DNA of 64,000 nucleotides from Piscinibacter lacus (GTDB lineage: Bacteria; Pseudomonadota; Gammaproteobacteria; Burkholderiales; Burkholderiaceae_C), in NCBI RefSeq assembly GCF_016735685.1, contig NZ_JAERRA010000001.1, forward strand, positions 1,984,001 to 2,048,000, given 5' to 3'. This document shows positions 38,283-46,202 of the stretch, piece by piece. The notes under the pieces were generated by a model that worked only from the letters and a program-made list of their open reading frames with translations, searched no databases and had not been told where the DNA came from. A program made the position numbers and the translations under genes. The first letter of the stretch is position 1. Every line of letters begins with the position of its first letter.

Positions 38283-38408
38283 AGCCGCGCCCGCCCCGGC
38301 CGACTGCCCCGGGATGGGACAGCGCCGGGGTTTGTCCCAGGTCGTAAGGATTGGGGGGGCGCCGTTGACAATAAGCGGTTGCTTATCCAGCTTGCTCCGG
38401 AGTCGCCC

Positions 38409-39188
38409 ATGCGCCGTCGTCTGATCTGCCTTGCCCTGCCCGGGCTTGCCTTGCTTGCCCCGGCGGGCTTCGCCGCCACGGCCCAGGGCGATCCCTTCGG
38501 CTCGCTGGCCTGGCCCGATCTGGCCCGCGAGCACTTCGGCGCCAAGGCCAGGGTGGTGTTCGACGAGCGCGTGCAGGTGCAGGTGCCGGCCTTCGCCGAA
38601 GACCCGATGAATGTGCCCGTGACCGTACGGGTCAAGGACCTGGCCGACATCGAGCAGATCACCGTCATCGTCGACCGCAACCCCATCCGCAAGGTGCTGG
38701 AGCTGTATCCGCAGGCGGGCAGCGGCGCGCTGCCGGCGGTGTCCTTCCGCTTCAAGCTCGAACAGGCCAGCCCGGTGCGGGCGGCGGTGCGCACCAAGGA
38801 CGGCGTCTGGCATGTGGGCGGCGCGTTGGTTGATTCGGCCGGCGGCGGCTGCACGGTGTCGGGCGCCACCCGCAAGGACGGCACCTGGTCGCAGACCCTG
38901 GGCCAGGTGCAGGGCAAGCTGTTCAGCGAGCCGGGCAGCAGCTCGCGGCTGCGGGTGCGGCTGATGCACCCGATGGACACCGGCTTGGTCGCCGGCATCC
39001 CGGCCTTCTATGTGAACAAGCTCAGCGTGCGCGACGGCAGCGGCCGCGAGCTGCTGCGCTTGCAGCCCTACGAGCCGGTCAGCGAGAACCCGGTCTTCTC
39101 CTTCGACTTCGCCCAGGCGCCGCAGGGCGGCGTGCAACTGGTGGGCACCGACAACAACGGCAACCGCATCAGCAGCCGCATCGAATGA
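38409..39188 (+). CDS. Quinoprotein dehydrogenase-associated SoxYZ-like carrier protein
   Basis: Secreted fusion resembling SoxY (N-terminal part) and SoxZ (C-terminal part), found in genomes with PQQ-dependent dehydrogenases. From the ATG at 38409 the 259 residues have a signal sequence with an Arg-Arg-Arg start and a hydrophobic core ending at GFA, the SoxY-like domain with its carrier cysteine in GGGCTVSG (C148), and a SoxZ-like second half (LRVRLMHPMDTG...AGIPAFYVNKL). In SoxY the cysteine ends a GGCGG tail; here it is internal because of the fusion. First gene of a coupled four-gene unit. Confidence 0.9.
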   Translation: MRRRLICLALPGLALLAPAGFAATAQGDPFGSLAWPDLAREHFGAKARVVFDERVQVQVPAFAEDPMNVPVTVRVKDLADIEQITVIVDRNPIRKVLELYPQAGSGALPAVSFRFKLEQASPVRAAVRTKDGVWHVGGALVDSAGGGCTVSGATRKDGTWSQTLGQVQGKLFSEPGSSSRLRVRLMHPMDTGLVAGIPAFYVNKLSVRDGSGRELLRLQPYEPVSENPVFSFDFAQAPQGGVQLVGTDNNGNRISSRIE

Positions 39189-40183
39189 AGCGCCTCACCC
39201 CCTTGTTCGCCGCATTGGCCGGCGCCGTGCTGGCCACCGCGCTCGGCGCGGCCCTGCCGCTGGCCACGGCCGCAACCCCCACCGTCAACCCGGCCAAGCT
39301 CGACTACGGCCTGCAGGCCCGCGCCCTGGCGCCGGGTGTGTATGTGGTCGAGGGGGCCAATGCCGACTTCAGCCCGGCCAACGGCTGCAACATCATCAAC
39401 ACCGGCTTCATCGTCACCGGCGAGGGCGTGGTGGTGATCAACACCGGCACCTCGCGTCTTTACGGCGAGCAGCTTCGCGCGCTGATTGCCCGCACCACGG
39501 CCGAGCCGGTGCGCGAGGTCATCCACCTCAACCTGCATCCGGACTACTTCCTCGGCAACCAGGCCTTTGCCGACGTGCCGCGCCGCGCCACCGTCGCCAC
39601 CCAGGCCGGCATGCAGGCCGAGTACAAGGCCTATGAGGACAACCTCTACCGCCTCTGCGGCGACTGGATGAAGGGCACGGCCGCGGCCGAGGTGCTGCCC
39701 AATGCGCCGCTGGAAGCCGGCGTGCGCCGGATCGGCCAGCGCGAGATCGAGATCCGCCTGCTCGAAGGCCACACCGCCAGCGACGCGGTGCTGATCGACA
39801 AGGCCAGCGGCGTGGTCTTCGCCGGCGGCCTGGTCTTTGCCAACCGCATCCCGACGACGCCGCATGCCCAGGTCGGCCCCTGGCTCAAGAGCCTGGACAC
39901 GCTCGCCGGCCTGAAGGCCAGCCAGTGGGTGCCCAGCCACGGCCCCGTGCATGCCGGCAACCTGGGCGAAGCCGGCGGCCTGGCCCAGACCCAGCGCTAC
40001 CTGAAGTGGCTGGACGGCCAGCTTGGCCGCGCGGCCCGCAGCGGCCTGGACATGAACGAGCTGCTGCGCAGCCCCGTGCCGGTCGAGTTCAAGGGCTGGG
40101 CGGCCTTCCAGACCGAGTGGGTGCGCAATGTCGTGCACCTCTACCCGCGCTACGAGCAGGCCGAGCTGGGTGGCACGCGCTGA
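39185..40183 (+). CDS. Quinoprotein relay system metallo-beta-lactamase-fold protein 1
   Basis: 332 residues with a signal peptide (about 1-30) and a metallo-beta-lactamase-like fold of the SoxH-related family that accompanies SoxYZ-like carriers. The usual HxHxDH is here NLHPDY (H118, D120, with Y121 in place of the last His), while GHTASD (H196) and the WVPSHG histidine (H252) remain. Metal content may therefore differ from classical members. The start overlaps the SoxYZ-like gene by ATGA. Expected in the periplasm; the substrate is unknown. Confidence 0.85.
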   Translation: MKRLTPLFAALAGAVLATALGAALPLATAATPTVNPAKLDYGLQARALAPGVYVVEGANADFSPANGCNIINTGFIVTGEGVVVINTGTSRLYGEQLRALIARTTAEPVREVIHLNLHPDYFLGNQAFADVPRRATVATQAGMQAEYKAYEDNLYRLCGDWMKGTAAAEVLPNAPLEAGVRRIGQREIEIRLLEGHTASDAVLIDKASGVVFAGGLVFANRIPTTPHAQVGPWLKSLDTLAGLKASQWVPSHGPVHAGNLGEAGGLAQTQRYLKWLDGQLGRAARSGLDMNELLRSPVPVEFKGWAAFQTEWVRNVVHLYPRYEQAELGGTR

Positions 40184-41198
40184 GGCGCGAGGCGGGCCGG
40201 CCTGGCGCCTGCTGGCGCTGCTGGCCGGCCTGCTGCTGGCGGGCCCGGCGCCGGCGCGGGCCGATGCATCCCCCGCCGCCCCGCCGGCCCGGCACTGCCC
40301 CGGGCCGGACATCCCCCTTGAAGCCCTGGGCCCCGACACCTGGCTGATGCCGGGCACGCCCGGCGACATCAGCCCGGCCAACCGCGGCCGGGTGCAGCCC
40401 CTGGTCGCCCACCGCGAGGGCGACCGCATGTGGCTGCTGGGCAGCGGGGCCACGCCGCGGCTGGGCCGCGCGATCCGCTGCCGGCTGGAAGCCCGGGCCG
40501 GCCAGCCCGTGACCGACCTGATCAACCCCTGGCCGCGGCCCGAGCATGTGATGGGCAACCGCGCCTTCCCGCGCGCCCGCATCTGGGCCCATGCCGAGGT
40601 GGCGGCCACGCTCCAGGCCCGCTGCCCGCGCTGCATCGCGCGGCTGCGCGCCCAACTGGGCCGCCACGGCGCCGAGCTGGGCCTCGGCCTGCAGGCCCTG
40701 CGCCTGCCGACGGACACGGTGCAGGGTGCGTCCGGCCAGCTCGGCCCCTTCCGCTGGTGGCGGCTGGACCGTGGGGAAGCCACGCCCGTCACTGTCTGGC
40801 GGCTCGATGCTGCCGGCCTGCTCTGGGCGCCCGGCCTGCTCTGGACCGCCGATGCGCCCGAGCTGCGCGATGCCACCCTCGCCGCGCTCGAACCCAGCAC
40901 CGAAGCCCTGCAAGCCCTGCTGGCCGAAGCGCCGCCCGGCGGCGGCACCTGGCGCCTGGTGCCCGAGCAAGGCCCGCTGGCCGGCCCCGAGGCAGTCGAC
41001 GCGACCCGCGCCTACTGGCGCGGCCTGCGCGAAGCGGTCGATGCCGCCCAGGCCCGCGGCGCCACCGGCACCGAGCCGCCCCCCACCGCCCTGCCCGGCG
41101 TGCCCGCCGCCTGGACCACCCATGGCCGCCACGCGCTGAACTGGCAACGCGCCTGGCGCGAGCGCGAGGCCGCAAGCTTCGACAATCCGCCCCCATGA
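40170..41198 (+). CDS. Degenerate metallo-beta-lactamase-fold protein of the quinoprotein relay group
   Basis: 342 residues from a GTG at 40170 that overlaps the preceding gene by 14 bp; a signal peptide (about 11-32) follows. It parallels the preceding protein (PGTPGDISPANRGRVQPL against EGANADFSPANGCNII) but the metal motif HxHxDH reads WPRPEH (121-126), so two histidines and the aspartate are lost. A CPRC pair (C152, C155) is present. I infer a non-catalytic paralogue, possibly a binding partner. The stop overlaps the next start by ATGA. Confidence 0.75.
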   Translation: MARAEARGGPAWRLLALLAGLLLAGPAPARADASPAAPPARHCPGPDIPLEALGPDTWLMPGTPGDISPANRGRVQPLVAHREGDRMWLLGSGATPRLGRAIRCRLEARAGQPVTDLINPWPRPEHVMGNRAFPRARIWAHAEVAATLQARCPRCIARLRAQLGRHGAELGLGLQALRLPTDTVQGASGQLGPFRWWRLDRGEATPVTVWRLDAAGLLWAPGLLWTADAPELRDATLAALEPSTEALQALLAEAPPGGGTWRLVPEQGPLAGPEAVDATRAYWRGLREAVDAAQARGATGTEPPPTALPGVPAAWTTHGRHALNWQRAWREREAASFDNPPP

Positions 41199-41938
41199 GC
41201 CCTACCCCAAGCACCCGCATGCGCTGGTCGCAACTGCTGTTCAGCCAGGGCTTCGGCACCCGCCGCGACTGCGAGGCGCTCCTCCACGGCGGCTTCGTCG
41301 AGCACCAGGGCGCCGTCGTCGAGCAGGACGACATCCTGCTGGCCCAGGACGACCTGCCCTTCCGCGTCGAGGGCCAGGACTGGGTCTACCGCGCCCAGGC
41401 CCTGCTGATGCTGAACAAGCCGGCCGGCTACGAATGCTCGCAGCGCCCCTCGGCCTGGCCGGGCGTGCTGACCCTGCTGCCGCCGCCGCTGCGCACCCGC
41501 AGCAAGGGCGGCGTGCAGCCCATCGGTCGGCTCGACCAGGACACCACCGGCCTGCTGCTGCTGACCGACGACGGCGCGCTGATCCACCGCGTCACCCACC
41601 CCAAGCACCATGTGCCCAAGGTCTACGAGGTGCAGACCGCCGAGTCCGTCACCGAGGCCCAGCTCGCCAAGCTGCGGGCCGGCGTCGTGCTGAACGACGA
41701 CCCGCAGCCGGTGCGCGCCGCCGCCTGCGAGGCCACGGCCGAGCGCGCGCTGCGCCTGACGCTGACCGAAGGCAAGTACCACCAGGTCAAGCGCATGATC
41801 GCCGCCGTCGGCAACCATGTGAACGGGCTGCACCGCAGCGCCTTCGGCAGCCTCACACTCGATCCCGAGGCCCTGCCGCCCGGCCGCTGGCGCTGGCTCA
41901 GCGCCGAAGAGCGCAGCGCCCTGCTGCACCGGGAATGA
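41195..41938 (+). CDS. rsuA: RsuA-family ribosomal small-subunit pseudouridine synthase
   Basis: Converts a uridine of 16S rRNA (U516 in E. coli) to pseudouridine. The 247 residues have an S4-like RNA-binding N-terminus (MRWSQLLFSQGFGTRRDCEALL), the catalytic aspartate in IGRLDQDTTGLLLLTDDG and the family motif EGKYHQVKRM. It is translationally coupled (ATGA) to the secreted degenerate MBL protein, an odd operon partner. RsuA rather than RluB/E/F is inferred from length and motif variants. Confidence 0.88.
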   Translation: MSPTPSTRMRWSQLLFSQGFGTRRDCEALLHGGFVEHQGAVVEQDDILLAQDDLPFRVEGQDWVYRAQALLMLNKPAGYECSQRPSAWPGVLTLLPPPLRTRSKGGVQPIGRLDQDTTGLLLLTDDGALIHRVTHPKHHVPKVYEVQTAESVTEAQLAKLRAGVVLNDDPQPVRAAACEATAERALRLTLTEGKYHQVKRMIAAVGNHVNGLHRSAFGSLTLDPEALPPGRWRWLSAEERSALLHRE

Positions 41939-42027
41939 GGGCCAGCGGCCCCGCCCCACGGCCCATCCGCCCCCGCCGCCCCTTCCGCCCTTCCACCCCC
42001 CCCGATCGACCCGCCCCGGAGCCCCCC

Positions 42028-42930
42028 ATGACCCTGCGCAACCGTACCCTCGCCCCTCGCGCCCCGGCACGCCTGGCCCCCCTGCTGGCCGCCGGCCTGC
42101 TGGTTTGCGGCCTGGCCGGCGCGGCCGAGCCCCCCACCGTCACCGGCCTGAAGACGCCCGAGAGCGTGCTGCTCACCAGCGACGGCCGCCTCGTCGTCTC
42201 GGAGATCGCCGGCTTCGGCCAGGATGGCGACGGCCGCCTGAGCCTGGTCCAGCCCGACGGCAGCTTGCAGACCCTGGTCGAGCAGGGCCTGAACGACCCC
42301 AAGGGCCTGGCCGAGCGCAATGGCATCGTCTACGTGGCCGACAGGAACCGCATCCTCAAGGTGGACCGCGAGGGCGTGATGATCAGCTTCGTGCCGGCCG
42401 ATGCCTTCCCCACGCCGCCCAAGTTCCTCAACGACCTGGTCTTCGATGCCGAGGGCATGCTCTATGTGTCCGACAGCGGCGAGCTGCTCAGCGGCGGCGG
42501 CGGCGGGGCGATCTACCGCATCACGCCCGAGGGCGAGGTCAGCCTGCTGATCAACGAGGCGCAGAACCCGGCCATCCGCAACCCCAACGGCCTGCTGTTC
42601 GACCGCGCCAACCCCAGGCACCTGCTGGTGCTGGATTTCGGCACGGGCGAGCTGCTGCGGCTGGACCTGTCGCAGGGCGCGCAGCTCAGCAAGCTGGCGA
42701 GCGGCTTCGGCGGCGGCGACGGCCTGGCGCAGGACAAGCAGGGCCTGCTCATCCTGAGCGACTGGAAGAACGGCAAGGTCTTCAAGCTCGACCTGAAGCG
42801 GGCCGGCGCGCAGCCCGTGGTCTACCCGCAGGCCTTCCAGGCCTCGGCCGACCTGACGCTCAGCGCCGATGGCAAGACCATCCTGGTGCCCGACATGAAG
42901 GCCGGCAGCCTGGTCTACCTGCCCAAGTGA
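42028..42930 (+). CDS. Secreted beta-propeller (SMP-30/NHL-like) protein
   Basis: 300 residues with a signal peptide (hydrophobic core about 15-32, ending GAAEP) and a six-bladed propeller pattern: repeated strands such as GLKTPESVLLTSDGRLVVSE, KGLAERNGIVYVADRNRILKVD, NDLVFDAEGMLYVSDSG and DGLAQDKQGLLILSDWKNGKVFKL. Related to SMP-30/gluconolaconase-like periplasmic proteins; an enzymatic role is not certain. A GC-rich hairpin follows its stop. It is 89 bp behind rsuA, so it may be cotranscribed with the quinoprotein-relay genes. Confidence 0.78.
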   Translation: MTLRNRTLAPRAPARLAPLLAAGLLVCGLAGAAEPPTVTGLKTPESVLLTSDGRLVVSEIAGFGQDGDGRLSLVQPDGSLQTLVEQGLNDPKGLAERNGIVYVADRNRILKVDREGVMISFVPADAFPTPPKFLNDLVFDAEGMLYVSDSGELLSGGGGGAIYRITPEGEVSLLINEAQNPAIRNPNGLLFDRANPRHLLVLDFGTGELLRLDLSQGAQLSKLASGFGGGDGLAQDKQGLLILSDWKNGKVFKLDLKRAGAQPVVYPQAFQASADLTLSADGKTILVPDMKAGSLVYLPK

Positions 42931-42938
42931 GGCCAGGG

Positions 42939-42959
42939 CCCCGCCGCTGCGCGGCGGGG
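42939..42959. terminator. Hairpin between convergent beta-propeller gene and fumC
   Basis: CCCCGCCGC (42939-42947), loop TGC, GCGGCGGGG (42951-42959): a perfect 9-bp stem between the convergent genes. There is no T-tract, so termination may be incomplete. Confidence 0.6.
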
Positions 42960-42960
42960 T

Positions 42961-44349
42961 TCAGACCATGCGGCGGGGGTCGGCCCAGGCGTCGAAGTCC
43001 GCCGCCGCCAGGCCGCCGTGGCCGAGGGCCGCCTCGCGCAGGCTCAGGCCCTGGGCCTCGGCATGCCGGGCGATCGCGGCGGCGCGGTCGTGGCCGATGT
43101 GCGGCACCAGGGCGGTGACCGGCATCAGGGAATGGTCGAGCAGCGCGCGCGCATGCGCAGCTTCGACGGCCAGCCCCTCGATGCAGTGGCGGCGAAAGCT
43201 GCCCATGGCATCGTCCAGCAGGCGCAGGCTGTCGAGCAGGTTCAGCGCGATCAGCGGCTTGTAGACATTCAGCTCCAACTGGCCGAGGCCGGCCGCCAGG
43301 CCCAGGGCCAGGTCATGGCCCATCACCTGCACGCAGACCTGGGTCATCGCCTCGACCTGGGTCGGGTTGACCTTGCCCGGCATGATCGAGCTGCCCGGCC
43401 CGCGGGCCGGCAGGCGCAGCTCGCCCAGGCCGGCGCGCGGGCCGCTGCCCATCAGGCGCAGGTCGCTGGCGATCTTGTGCAGCGACAGGGCCAGCATGCG
43501 CAGGCCGGCATGCAGGCCGACCAGGGCCTCGTGGCCGGCCATCGCGGCAAAGCGGTTGTCGGCGGCGCGCAGCGGCTGGCCCAGGCGCTGCGCGAGCCGC
43601 GCGATCACGCGCGCAGCGAAGGCCGGGTGGGTGTTCAAGCCGGTGCCGACCGCCGTGCCGCCCAGGGCCAGCGCATGCACGGCCGGCAGCGCGGCGCGGA
43701 TCGCCGCCTCGCCCAGGGCAAGCTGGGCCGCGTAGCCACCGAACTCCTGGCCGAAGGTGATCGGGGTGGCGTCCTGCAGGTGGGTGCGGCCGACCTTGAG
43801 CAGCCCGGCCCAGGCCTCGGCCTTGCGGACCAGCGCCTCGCGCAGCGCCGCCAGGGTGGTCAGCAGCGGCTCGACCGCGGCAAGCGCGGCCAGGTGCATC
43901 GCGCTGGGGAACACGTCGTTGGTCGACTGGCCGAGGTTCACCGCATCGTTCGGATGCACGAGCCGCTGGGCGCCGAGCCCGCCGCCCAGGGCCAGCGAAG
44001 CCAGGCTCGCGATCACCTCATTGACGTTCATGTGCGTCTGCGTGCCCGAGCCGGTCTGCCAGGCCGAGAGCGGGAACTGCGTGTCGAACTCGCCGGTGGC
44101 CACCCGGGACGCGGCCTGGGCAATGGCCTCGGCCTGGGCCGGCGGCAGCAGGCCGAGCTCGCCATGGACTTCGGCCGCCACCTGCTTGATCTGCGCCAGG
44201 GCATGCACGATGGCGATCGGCATGCGCTGTTCCCCGATGGCGAAGTTGCGCCGGCTGCGCTCGGTCTGCGCGCCCCACAGCGCCTCGGCCGGCACCTCGA
44301 TCGGACCGAAGCTGTCGTGCTCGGTGCGGGTGGCGCCGGCGGCGCTCAT
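42961..44349 (-). CDS. fumC: Class II fumarate hydratase
   Basis: Oxygen-stable TCA-cycle fumarase converting fumarate to malate. The 462 residues show the superfamily signature GSSIMPGKVNPTQ, the GSGTQTHMNVNEV motif and the THLQDATPITFGQEF segment with the catalytic histidine. The start overlaps the stop of a small conserved gene upstream (ATGA). A class I fumarase is not in the window. Confidence 0.96.
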   Translation of the reverse strand: MSAAGATRTEHDSFGPIEVPAEALWGAQTERSRRNFAIGEQRMPIAIVHALAQIKQVAAEVHGELGLLPPAQAEAIAQAASRVATGEFDTQFPLSAWQTGSGTQTHMNVNEVIASLASLALGGGLGAQRLVHPNDAVNLGQSTNDVFPSAMHLAALAAVEPLLTTLAALREALVRKAEAWAGLLKVGRTHLQDATPITFGQEFGGYAAQLALGEAAIRAALPAVHALALGGTAVGTGLNTHPAFAARVIARLAQRLGQPLRAADNRFAAMAGHEALVGLHAGLRMLALSLHKIASDLRLMGSGPRAGLGELRLPARGPGSSIMPGKVNPTQVEAMTQVCVQVMGHDLALGLAAGLGQLELNVYKPLIALNLLDSLRLLDDAMGSFRRHCIEGLAVEAAHARALLDHSLMPVTALVPHIGHDRAAAIARHAEAQGLSLREAALGHGGLAAADFDAWADPRRMV

Positions 44350-44573
44350 CCCCTGGCGACCGGCGCGTCGAGCCGGATCACGCGCTGCGCGACATAGGTC
44401 CGGTAGCTCGCGATCGGCAGCGCCGCCGAGCCGGGCGCCTCGCCGCCGGTCCAGCTTATCGTTGCGTCGAGCGCGCTCAACTGCACCTCGCAGGGGCCGC
44501 GCGGGATGCAGCGGATGGCGCCCTCGCCCTGCCGGTACTCGACCTTGCCGTGGATGTGGGCGGCCTGGCTCAT
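44346..44573 (-). CDS. Small conserved hypothetical protein upstream of fumC
   Basis: 75 residues from the ATG at 44573, without signal or membrane segment. The sequence HIHGKVEYRQGEG...GPCEVQLSALDATISW is regular and resembles small proteins I recall from Burkholderiales genomes, usually unnamed. Four-base overlap with fumC means that it is translated with it. Function unknown; the small beta-rich sequence might fold as a barrel. Confidence 0.7.
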   Translation of the reverse strand: MSQAAHIHGKVEYRQGEGAIRCIPRGPCEVQLSALDATISWTGGEAPGSAALPIASYRTYVAQRVIRLDAPVARG

Positions 44574-44707
44574 CGGGCCTCCGATTGCGGCCGCGGCCGC
44601 AGGTGCAGGGGCAGCGGGCCGTCCGGCCCCGGGTGTGGGACGGGCCACAGACAGCCTGCCGCCCCCAGCCTACAAGCGGGATTCCGCGTCACCACGAAGG
44701 CCCCGTC

Positions 44708-44944
44708 ATGAAGCAGCCCCCGCGTCCGCTCGATCCGCCCCCCGTCCTGCCGACCCTGGCCGACCAGAAGGCCGACTTCACCGCCGAGGGCGCACCAGCA
44801 CCCGGGCGGGTGGGCAGCGCCGGGCCGGAACAGCCCATCGACCCCGGACCGGCCGAGGCGGACCCCGTCGCCGCACCCGCTTCGCCCCCACCGCGGCCCC
44901 GGCCCGCCCGGCCGCGGGCTGCAGGGCGCACCGGCGTGGCCTGA
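44708..44944 (+). CDS. Small proline-rich hypothetical protein
   Basis: 78 codons starting at ATG 44708. The first half (PPVLPTLADQKADFTAEGAPAPG) is proline- and acid-rich, the second half a Pro/Ala/Arg-rich disordered tail. No Shine-Dalgarno is obvious. It is kept because the N-terminal half looks constrained and the frame fits the gap between two divergent units; it could be a chance frame in G+C-rich DNA. Confidence 0.45.
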   Translation: MKQPPRPLDPPPVLPTLADQKADFTAEGAPAPGRVGSAGPEQPIDPGPAEADPVAAPASPPPRPRPARPRAAGRTGVA

Positions 44945-45146
44945 ATCGCGGTCCGGCTGCTGCTGCCCGCGCAGCGCGCCGGATCCCAAGAACGTGGACA
45001 AGCTGAACATGCGGACTCCCCGGGCGTGGCCCTCGCGCCCCGTCGGGGCCAGTCTCCGCATGCTGAGCGCTGCGCCCGCCCGCATCGGTGCGCTGCCGAA
45101 CGGCGCCACAGCGCGCACCACGGCCCGCCCCGCCCCAGGAGACCCG

Positions 45147-45557
45147 ATGTCCACCCGCCCCAGCCGTCAAGCCCTTGTCCTCGGCAGCCAGGCCGCCGAA
45201 CTCGCCTGGGCCGTGCCCCAGGTCGTCGCCCACCACCTGACCCGCCTGGCCCTGGCCGGTCCCCTGCCCTCGGCCCGGGACCGCAAGGAGTTCGAGGGCA
45301 TGGTCCAGGAAAAGCAGCAGGCCTTCAGCCAGGCCTGGCAGGCCATGGCCGTGCAGACGCTGCGGGCGCAGCAGCAGTTGGGCTTGTCCTTCCTGCAGCA
45401 GCTCGGCCAGCCGATGCGCTGGCGAGCCGGCGTCGCGCCGCCGGGCCTGGCCCAGTTGCAGCGCGCCGCGCTGGGCATCCTCGGCCAGGGCCTGGCGCCG
45501 GTGCACCGCAAGGCGGTGGCCAATGCCAAGCGCCTGGCGCGCACTCGGCTGCGCTAG
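45147..45557 (+). CDS. Phasin-like PHA granule-associated protein
   Basis: 136 residues, entirely predicted helical and amphipathic, starting at an ATG with AGGAGA 5 bp ahead. It resembles short phasin-family proteins that coat polyhydroxyalkanoate granules: N-terminal SRQALVLGSQAAELAWAVPQVVAHHLTRL, a central coiled-coil-like MVQEKQQAFSQAWQAM, and a basic C-terminal end. The phaCAB operon lies 21 kb away. The assignment rests on composition and pattern. Confidence 0.72.
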   Translation: MSTRPSRQALVLGSQAAELAWAVPQVVAHHLTRLALAGPLPSARDRKEFEGMVQEKQQAFSQAWQAMAVQTLRAQQQLGLSFLQQLGQPMRWRAGVAPPGLAQLQRAALGILGQGLAPVHRKAVANAKRLARTRLR

Positions 45558-45572
45558 GCCGCCGCGCGGAAC

Positions 45573-46202
45573 TCAGGCCTCGATCAGCCCCCAGCGCAGC
45601 GCCACCAGGGTGATCTCGCTCTGGTTGCTCGCCCCCAGCTTCTGCTTGATGTTGTAAAGGTGGGTGCCGACGGTGCTGGGCGAGAGCTTGAGGTTCTCGG
45701 CGATCTGCGCCACGGTGGCGCCGCGGGCGAGTTGCAGGAAGACCGAGAACTCGCGCTCGCTCAGGGCTTCGCTGGGGTTGCTGTCGCCCTCGATCTGGGC
45801 CACGGCCAGGGCCTTGGCGGTTTCCGGGTCGAGGTAGCGCTTGCCGCGCGAGACGGCGGTGACGGCCTCGATCAGGGCCTCGGGCGCGCTGCGCTTGGCC
45901 AGATAGCCCAGGGCGCCGGCCTTGAGGACGCGCTGCGGGTGGGCGGTGTCTTCGTGCGCCGAGAGGCAGAGGATGCGGATCTTGGGCTCCTGGGCGATCA
46001 GGCGGCGCACGGCCTCCAGGCCGCCCATGCCGGGCATGGTGAGGTCCATCACCACCACATCGGGCTTGTGCTGGGGGTAGAGCTTGCAGGCGTCCTCGCC
46101 GGAGTCGGCCTCGGCCACCACCTCGATCTGGGCATCGCCCAGCAGCATGCGGAAACCCATGCGCACCAGCGCATGGTCGTCGACGAGCATCACGCGGATC
46201 AT
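45573..46202 (-). CDS. NarL/FixJ-family response regulator
   Basis: 209 residues: receiver domain with D8/D9, phosphoacceptor D53 (VVVMDLTMPG) and the conserved lysine in GYLAKRSAPEA, followed by a LuxR-type helix-turn-helix (ALSEREFSVFLQLARGATVAQIAENLKLSPSTVGTHLYNIKQKLG). Its start overlaps the sensor kinase stop by ATGA. The divergent neighbour of the pair is pqqA, making regulation of PQQ-linked genes a reasonable guess, as for NarL-type regulators of quinoprotein alcohol oxidation in other bacteria. Confidence 0.93.
   Translation of the reverse strand: MIRVMLVDDHALVRMGFRMLLGDAQIEVVAEADSGEDACKLYPQHKPDVVVMDLTMPGMGGLEAVRRLIAQEPKIRILCLSAHEDTAHPQRVLKAGALGYLAKRSAPEALIEAVTAVSRGKRYLDPETAKALAVAQIEGDSNPSEALSEREFSVFLQLARGATVAQIAENLKLSPSTVGTHLYNIKQKLGASNQSEITLVALRWGLIEA

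Noticed and set aside
37743..39137. N-terminal extension of murB
   Set aside because: It would run antisense through yajQ and the SoxYZ-like gene; the standard MurB start lies at 37742.
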